A stretch of DNA of 64,000 bases from Thiobius zoothamnicola (lineage in GTDB: Bacteria; Pseudomonadota; Gammaproteobacteria; Chromatiales; Chromatiaceae), in contig OY782758.1 of NCBI GenBank assembly GCA_963678215.1, forward strand, positions 1,426,001-1,490,000, given 5' to 3'. Positions within the stretch are counted from its first letter, which is position 1, and each line of letters starts with the position of its first letter. Below are positions 59,985 through 64,000 of the stretch, in pieces. The translations under genes were made by a program, and so were the position numbers. Below the pieces are notes generated by a model. The model was given only the letters and a program-made list of their open reading frames with translations. It was not told the origin of the DNA and ran no database searches.

Positions 59985-60350
59985 CTACGTATTCGTGGTT
60001 GACTGCCTAATATATAAAACAACCCAACGAACCAAGCCTACAAATTCATCACCTTTTTCGTGGTCGCCAAAATCATCTTTTTCAATCAAACGAGATTCTA
60101 TGGTTGCGATAGAGCCTTCACTAATAAGTTCAGGCATAACATTTCCAATCTTCTTGTCTTCTGACGCATCAATCTCGTCTTCTGAAACGTCAATGATGAA
60201 AGCATTTTGAGGATGAACCCCTTTAGCAAAAATAGTCCTATTGGGGAATAATCCAAATTTTGTTGCCACAGTAAGTGCCTTAATCCTTAACAAGGATTCT
60301 TCATTTTCGGTTATGGCCTCTACGCGGCAATCTGTGTCTTGGGACTGCAT
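59985..60350 (-). CDS. Unknown small protein
   Basis: 121 residues, soluble, acidic and AT-rich, starting MQSQDTDCRVEAITENEESL and ending VRWVVLYIRQSTTNT. The spacing to the next gene (15 bases) suggests an operon of two. No recognised motif; function unknown. Confidence 0.6.
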   Translation of the reverse strand: MQSQDTDCRVEAITENEESLLRIKALTVATKFGLFPNRTIFAKGVHPQNAFIIDVSEDEIDASEDKKIGNVMPELISEGSIATIESRLIEKDDFGDHEKGDEFVGLVRWVVLYIRQSTTNT

Positions 60351-60445
60351 TGTTTTCCCCTGAACTATGGATAAATATTAAGTATACGTTTGTATTTAAG
60401 AGAATCGCCCCAGGTCTACGGCAAAAAATCCCGCGCTCAGTTGCC

Positions 60446-60643
60446 CTATCCCTTCTTAGCAGCCCAATCCAGTGCAGACCTTACCCAAGCACTAAATGTC
60501 TGTTCAGCGCGTGCTGAGGCGGTTTTGTAAGCTGTGAGTTGGTCTTCTGTGAGCATTACCTTTGGTAAAGGTTTGCTCTTAGGGTTCGTAGACCTATAGC
60601 CTTCAGGCCTCCCCCGTTTTTTCTTTGCGATAATCGTGTTCAT
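60446..60643 (-). CDS. Small basic protein with an AT-hook-like start
   Basis: About 65 residues from ATG 60643 (MNTIIAKKKRGRPEGYRSTN). KKRGRPEG resembles an AT-hook, and the rest (VMLTEDQLTAYKTASARAEQ) could form a ribbon-helix-helix-like DNA binder as in plasmid or phage regulators. Divergent from the 188-residue gene, with its promoter region between. Confidence 0.55.
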   Translation of the reverse strand: MNTIIAKKKRGRPEGYRSTNPKSKPLPKVMLTEDQLTAYKTASARAEQTFSAWVRSALDWAAKKG

Positions 60644-60686
60644 AGAAAAATCATAACTGATATTTAGATACACCTCAAAATAAAAT

Positions 60687-60714
60687 TTGACATTAAATTA
60701 CAATGAAGTATATT
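60687..60714 (+). promoter_or_regulatory. Sigma-70 promoter for the accessory genes
   Basis: TTGACA (60687-60692), a 16-base spacer, TATATT (60709-60714), in AT-rich DNA 72 bases before the next start. The only near-consensus promoter seen in the accessory zone. Confidence 0.6.
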
Positions 60715-60785
60715 TAAATCATGCCTTGAGGGAGTTAGCACCTCCCCCAAAGCACTAACCATAACCAACTTAATAGGAGTTAATC

Positions 60786-61352
60786 ATGGCTACCGCCGAT
60801 TATAGCGGACTGCTGTCCGCCTTAACCAATCTCCAATCCACTGCACAACGCCATTCGGAATCGTCGAATGCCGCTGCCTGTAGAACAGCCCAAAACTTGG
60901 TGTGGGAAAGTGATTTGCCTGAACAAGAGCGCAAAGCGGTCTACCAAGCGATTTCCTCTGCCGCTAATCCTTCCGGCTGGTACTACGAAAACAACCGCAT
61001 ACAGGCCGGAATCAGCCTGTTGGAGACGTTTTTGGCAAATACCCAGAAGAGGGCACCACAAAACAACAAAGCCCCTGCCGACTTCAGTCTCGCCAACCTG
61101 CAAAACCTAGTCTCTGATGGCCGGACTTTCTCAATCTGGTTCATCAAGCGCACCAATGGCGAACTGCGCAAGATGGTTTGCCGCCTGGGTGTTAAAAAGC
61201 ATCTCAAGGGAGGCAAGAAAGCCTACAGCACCAAAGCCCATAACCTGCTTACCGTGTTTGACATGCAGTCCAAGGGCTACCGCTCAATCCCTGTAGATGC
61301 CATTCAGCGCCTAAGCGTGAACGGCCAAACTTTTAACTTTGCGGGGGTGTAG
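60786..61352 (+). CDS. Accessory protein with a predicted SH3-like beta-barrel C-terminus
   Basis: 188 residues; strong ribosome site (AATAGGAG). The helical N-terminal 90 residues (SALTNLQSTAQRHSESSNAA) are joined to a basic beta-rich part (RTFSIWFIKRTNGELRKMVC, then KAHNLLTVFDMQSKGYRSIP). The C-terminal part resembles the SH3 beta-barrel-fold proteins found on plasmids and integrative elements. Function unknown. The next gene starts 2 bases after its stop. Confidence 0.75.
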   Translation: MATADYSGLLSALTNLQSTAQRHSESSNAAACRTAQNLVWESDLPEQERKAVYQAISSAANPSGWYYENNRIQAGISLLETFLANTQKRAPQNNKAPADFSLANLQNLVSDGRTFSIWFIKRTNGELRKMVCRLGVKKHLKGGKKAYSTKAHNLLTVFDMQSKGYRSIPVDAIQRLSVNGQTFNFAGV

Positions 61353-61354
61353 CC

Positions 61355-61621
61355 ATGACAGCAACAGTTTCCCGCCTCCACCTCAACCAGAGGATGACAG
61401 CGCAGAAGTTGATCCAGGAAAGCCGGAATGTAAGCGAGGGACCAGGTGAACCCTTGTCAGTGGTTATCCCACAAATGGGCGAGTTCATGGCTTATCTGCT
61501 GGAGTTGGTGCTATCGGAATGCGACTACAACAAGGACATAGGTTCAAACACCGCCAAGGCAGCGCGTAGATTGGCTGCTTTTGCGGATTATTTTGAGGAG
61601 CACCAAGAGGTGGCCAGTTAA
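61355..61621 (+). CDS. Unknown small accessory protein
   Basis: 88 residues, soluble and helical, starting MTATVSRLHLNQRMTAQKLI. Two bases after the 188-residue gene, so certainly in the same transcript. No recognised family. After it, an imperfect hairpin (CCCCTCCCTT/AAGGGCGGGG, 61639-61660) may end the transcript. Confidence 0.65.
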   Translation: MTATVSRLHLNQRMTAQKLIQESRNVSEGPGEPLSVVIPQMGEFMAYLLELVLSECDYNKDIGSNTAKAARRLAAFADYFEEHQEVAS

Positions 61622-61722
61622 AAAGCGTCCCACTGACTCCCCTCCCTTTTAAGGGCGGGGTATCTCGCGTAGCTTTAGATGAGAGTAAAAGACAAATGCA
61701 CCATCTAAGTAAGGAGTTGAAC

Positions 61723-62058
61723 ATGGCAGGTTATTTTTTTGAGTTTGGCGCTACAGGTCTTGGTATCGAAAAAAAGGTACTGAAAAATGATGGTGAAACC
61801 TGCAAGGCAGTATCGGTTAAATTTTTCCTTGTGTGTGTCACCCGTTTCCCGGAGAGGGCGATAGGTTTGTTCAACCAGGCTTTATCGGGTTTATCGGAAG
61901 ATAAGGAATGGTTAATCAAGAACTCGGATGTGTTGCGAAAGGCAGTGAGGAAAGCTTCAGCGAAGGCAAGGGTCAAGGCAAAGCGTGAGGTGGAAGAAGA
62001 ATTGGAGGCTTACAAAAGCAAGTGCCGACAAGCTGGGCTTTTAGGAAATCAACCATGA
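61723..62058 (+). CDS. Unknown small accessory protein with a basic coiled tail
   Basis: About 111 residues from ATG 61723 (AAGGAG upstream), starting MAGYFFEFGATGLGIEKKVL. The last third is highly charged and helical (SAKARVKAKREVEEELEAYK). No recognised family. Last gene before the tRNA; the 62059-62185 stretch shows no gene longer than 16 codons. Confidence 0.6.
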   Translation: MAGYFFEFGATGLGIEKKVLKNDGETCKAVSVKFFLVCVTRFPERAIGLFNQALSGLSEDKEWLIKNSDVLRKAVRKASAKARVKAKREVEEELEAYKSKCRQAGLLGNQP

Positions 62059-62185
62059 AACAACAAGCTGCGTACCATTTTGTTGTGGAACAAACAGTAA
62101 ATTAAAGTTAAAACGCCGGAATGCTTTGGAGGGTATTTGCTTAAGCTTTGACGCGCTGCTGGTGACTTAATGGTGACTCAAAGAA

Positions 62186-62216
62186 AAAGGGTTACGTGAA
62201 ATTCACGTAACCCTTT
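62186..62216 (-). terminator. Terminator downstream of tRNA-Thr
   Basis: A perfect 13-bp stem, AAAGGGTTACGTG/CACGTAACCCTTT, with a 5-base loop. On the minus strand the stem runs into a T-run (TTTTTCTTT). It lies 8 bases beyond the tRNA 3' end. Confidence 0.8.
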
Positions 62217-62224
62217 CATTTTAT

Positions 62225-62300
62225 TGGAGCTGGTGAGAGGAATCGAACCCCCGACCGGCTGATTACAAGTCAGCTGCTCTACCTGCTGAGCTACACCAGC
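62225..62300 (-). tRNA. tRNA-Thr (anticodon TGT)
   Basis: 76 bases. Acceptor stem GCTGGTG/CACCAGC, D-arm GTAGCTCAGCAGGTAGAGC, anticodon arm CTGACTTGTAATCAG with anticodon TGT (reads ACA), T-arm GGGGGTTCGATTCCTCTC, discriminator T, and an encoded CCA. Its first base is shared with the stop codon of the SPOR gene. In many gammaproteobacteria tRNA-Tyr, -Gly, -Thr and tuf form a cluster after coaX; only this tRNA is present, and accessory DNA begins at its 3' side. Confidence 0.95.
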
Positions 62301-63319
62301 TAAGATTTTTGGCAAGCTATCTGCTGAATGGAGGCACTGGGGTAAGTGCTTTGCAGAAGCTTAAGACCGCCTATTCTAGCCTGACTTTCCAGCTCAAGCC
62401 AATAGTTATTTTCCTTGTCGGTGCGCTCCCGCATAACGACCTGGCGTAGTCCTTTGCGGTGCATTGCACTGACCCAGCGTTCCGCATTGTTTTTTTGATT
62501 AAAGACGCCGAGTGATATCGCATGCATAAAGGGACCATGTTTCAAGATTTGGAAATCTTGGATGCCCTTGTTGGGTAGCATTTTCACTCTTTCGTTAGCG
62601 CCCACCAGTCCGCCTTTTGCAGGAATGATCACGATATATCCCAGATGGTGGGTCGTGGTTTCTTTTGCGATGCGGGTGAATTGCATATTTTGTGGGCGCT
62701 GCTGCGCTGCTTGTCGCGTCAACACTTCATTGGCGAAGGAGCCAACGCGCCAACAGGCTGATTGTTCAGTCATTGGGCTATTGGGTTGAACAGGGTTTCC
62801 GGCCTGCAAGTTTTGAGATTTGGGCAATATTGTGGATGGCGTTTTTAAGGCATTGTCAGAAGGCGGAAGTCGCTGCGCTTCTTCCATTGACGGGTTCTCA
62901 TCAAAAAACAGATTATCGATTGGTTGCGGCGGATGGTTCGCCAGTGCGCCTTCAGCTTGCGTCGTCCAAAGTTGGGCATCTTGTGCCATCAATACGTTTC
63001 GTGCTGCCGGGTCGATCACGGATTCCGTAGCGGGAGCGGCTGCCTGCTGAATAGGCGGTAAGGCCATATCCGGCGAACTGGAATGTGCTTGTGTCAGCGA
63101 GCTGATAGGTGCTGGTGATGGGCTGGCAGGTGGTTGATCGGATGAGATGAGTTGGGCGGAGTCAGCGGCGTGTGCGGCACCGCCTGGGTATCCGGTGAGC
63201 AGACGCAGATTACCGGTATCTGTTTGATCAAATGCCTTGGGCGCGTCCGTTGCCTGAAAGCTGCTCCACATCAGCACCAACAAGTTGGCCAAGACCAACA
63301 GGATGATTGCATTTTGCAT
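62300..63319 (-). CDS. SPOR-domain membrane protein
   Basis: 339 residues: an N-terminal membrane helix (AIILLVLANLLVLMWSSFQA), a long Pro/Ser/Gln-rich periplasmic linker, and a C-terminal SPOR peptidoglycan-binding domain (about 195-335) with CWRVGSFANEVLTRQAAQQR, HAISLGVFNQKNNAERWVSA and YWLELESQARIGG. It follows coaX with a one-base overlap (TAATG), as in pseudomonads. It ends in the first base of the tRNA-Thr gene. Confidence 0.9.
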   Translation of the reverse strand: MQNAIILLVLANLLVLMWSSFQATDAPKAFDQTDTGNLRLLTGYPGGAAHAADSAQLISSDQPPASPSPAPISSLTQAHSSSPDMALPPIQQAAAPATESVIDPAARNVLMAQDAQLWTTQAEGALANHPPQPIDNLFFDENPSMEEAQRLPPSDNALKTPSTILPKSQNLQAGNPVQPNSPMTEQSACWRVGSFANEVLTRQAAQQRPQNMQFTRIAKETTTHHLGYIVIIPAKGGLVGANERVKMLPNKGIQDFQILKHGPFMHAISLGVFNQKNNAERWVSAMHRKGLRQVVMRERTDKENNYWLELESQARIGGLKLLQSTYPSASIQQIACQKS

Positions 63320-64000
63320 TATTGGGTCTCCAGATCGGCCAGACGGGCCAAGCCTTTTAATACCATAAATTCTTCTTTTCTATAGGATGATGCCAGATAA
63401 GGTGCCAACACTCTAGCATCTCCGCCTCCAATGAACAGTTGGGTTTTCAGCTCTGCTTGTTTGAGCATTTTTTCAATGAGCGCGACCACGGACTGCCGTG
63501 AACCCAGAGCGATGGCGGAGATGGTGTCCTGCGCTATCTCTTGATGTGAGATATCCCCGCTTGGCGCATTAATTGCGGTACCGGCAATGATGGATTGCTG
63601 CATCAATGTTAAGCCTGGTAACAGGTAGCCGCCGATGTGTTCGCCCTTCGAGTTGATCAGATCCAGCGTGATGGCCGTACCAAAGTCCGCCACCAAGCTT
63701 GGCCCGGGTGATATGGCACAACAAGCGAGCATGGCAAGCCATCGATCCACACCCAGTTGATGAGATGCATAGCGAGTGGGTAAATGATGTTGGTAAGCTG
63801 GCACAGTGACTTGGCGGATTTTGGCTGGGCAAGGCAGGGTTTCCAGCAAAGACTGGGTTTGTTGGGCGGGAGCGACGCTGGATAACCAGATTTCGTCCGC
63901 AACATCACAAAGCGTTGGCGAGATTCCGGCGGAATCTGTTATCGGCGATATGAGTTCTTCATTGTCCTGTCGCCAGGCGGCTTTTAACTTGGTATTGCCC
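63319..64000 (-). CDS. coaX: Type III pantothenate kinase, N-terminus outside the window
   Basis: First step of CoA synthesis (pantothenate to 4'-phosphopantothenate). The frame is open to the right edge and begins within the first P-loop (GNTKLKAAWRQDNEELISPI), so only about ten residues are missing. YASHQLGVDRWLAMLACCAI, the second ATP loop SLVADFGTAITLDLINSKGE, IGGYLLPGLTLMQQSI and QLFIGGGDARVLAPYL identify CoaX. TTG 63849 is not the start. birA is the expected upstream neighbour. Confidence 0.93.
   Translation of the reverse strand, partial: GNTKLKAAWRQDNEELISPITDSAGISPTLCDVADEIWLSSVAPAQQTQSLLETLPCPAKIRQVTVPAYQHHLPTRYASHQLGVDRWLAMLACCAISPGPSLVADFGTAITLDLINSKGEHIGGYLLPGLTLMQQSIIAGTAINAPSGDISHQEIAQDTISAIALGSRQSVVALIEKMLKQAELKTQLFIGGGDARVLAPYLASSYRKEEFMVLKGLARLADLETQ

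Noticed and set aside
1..64000. CRISPR arrays, rRNA genes, integrase genes, complete prophage
   Set aside because: No regularly spaced repeats, rRNA-like sequence or tyrosine/serine recombinase signatures were found.

Overview
The window is a stretch of gammaproteobacterial chromosome of mid GC content. The evidence for this is housekeeping blocks in gammaproteobacterial order (thrS-infC-rpmI-rplT; rimP-nusA-infB-rbfA-truB; ftsB-ispD; coaX-SPOR-tRNA), plus TypA, AcnB, DjlA, PpK/Ppx and a Pseudomonas-type NrdB. A proteobacterial phosphoribulokinase points to Calvin-cycle capacity. A large periplasmic multihaem cytochrome c suggests respiratory or lithotrophic flexibility. A sulfur oxidiser or a methanotroph would fit, but the window alone does not decide between them.

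Layout. 1-12.2 kb: cell-envelope and core genes (mltD, a methyltransferase, tolC, typA), an amino-acid binding protein without its transporter, a CLC chloride protein whose gating Glu is replaced by Gln, and a tight five-gene run (DUF4126, TlpA-like thioredoxin, hemJ, BON lipoprotein, FAD oxidase). 12.2-19.5 kb: prk, speE, tsaC, the IF3/L35/L20/ThrRS operon with an apparent ATC start for infC, a zinc-ribbon protein and yidD. 19.6-21.8 kb: a zinc block (ZnuA, Zur, His-rich DUF2796 protein) with a perfect FNR-type site before znuA. 21.9-33.8 kb: nrdB, a desaturase, ppk1 and ppx separated by a two-gene module of unknown function, panD, acnB, ftsB, ispD.

33.9-40.3 kb: a 12-haem-motif cytochrome followed by a hairpin that may act both as terminator and as a cover for a ribosome binding site, a TPR protein, unknown proteins, a PiuC-type hydroxylase and hisB. 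40.4-42.1 kb: an AT-rich DUF262/DUF1524 gene, a likely phage-defence nuclease inserted beside hisB. 42.1-48.8 kb: dtd and the nusA-infB translation operon, preceded by two tandem hairpins. 49-55.7 kb: a YjbF lipoprotein facing a YjbE-like protein, a Fur-boxed iron-binding protein, an unusual hydrolase-like/thioredoxin fusion, djlA, an HTH/coiled-coil protein and argH.

55.7-62.3 kb is an accessory zone. It holds a decayed IS5-type transposase, a PAAR protein, an unrecognised gene split in frame by an IS630 element (with a clear -1 frameshift signal) and cut again by a second IS with 20-bp inverted repeats, then several small unknown genes ending at tRNA-Thr(UGU). The chromosome backbone resumes with a SPOR protein and coaX, which runs off the right edge.

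The most notable items are the Glu-to-Gln CLC protein, the 12-haem cytochrome with its regulatory palindrome and downstream hairpin, the in-frame IS630 disruption next to PAAR, the FNR-type site on zinc uptake, the dispersed intergenic repeat, and the small-gene cluster at the tRNA. No CRISPR array, rRNA or integrase was seen.
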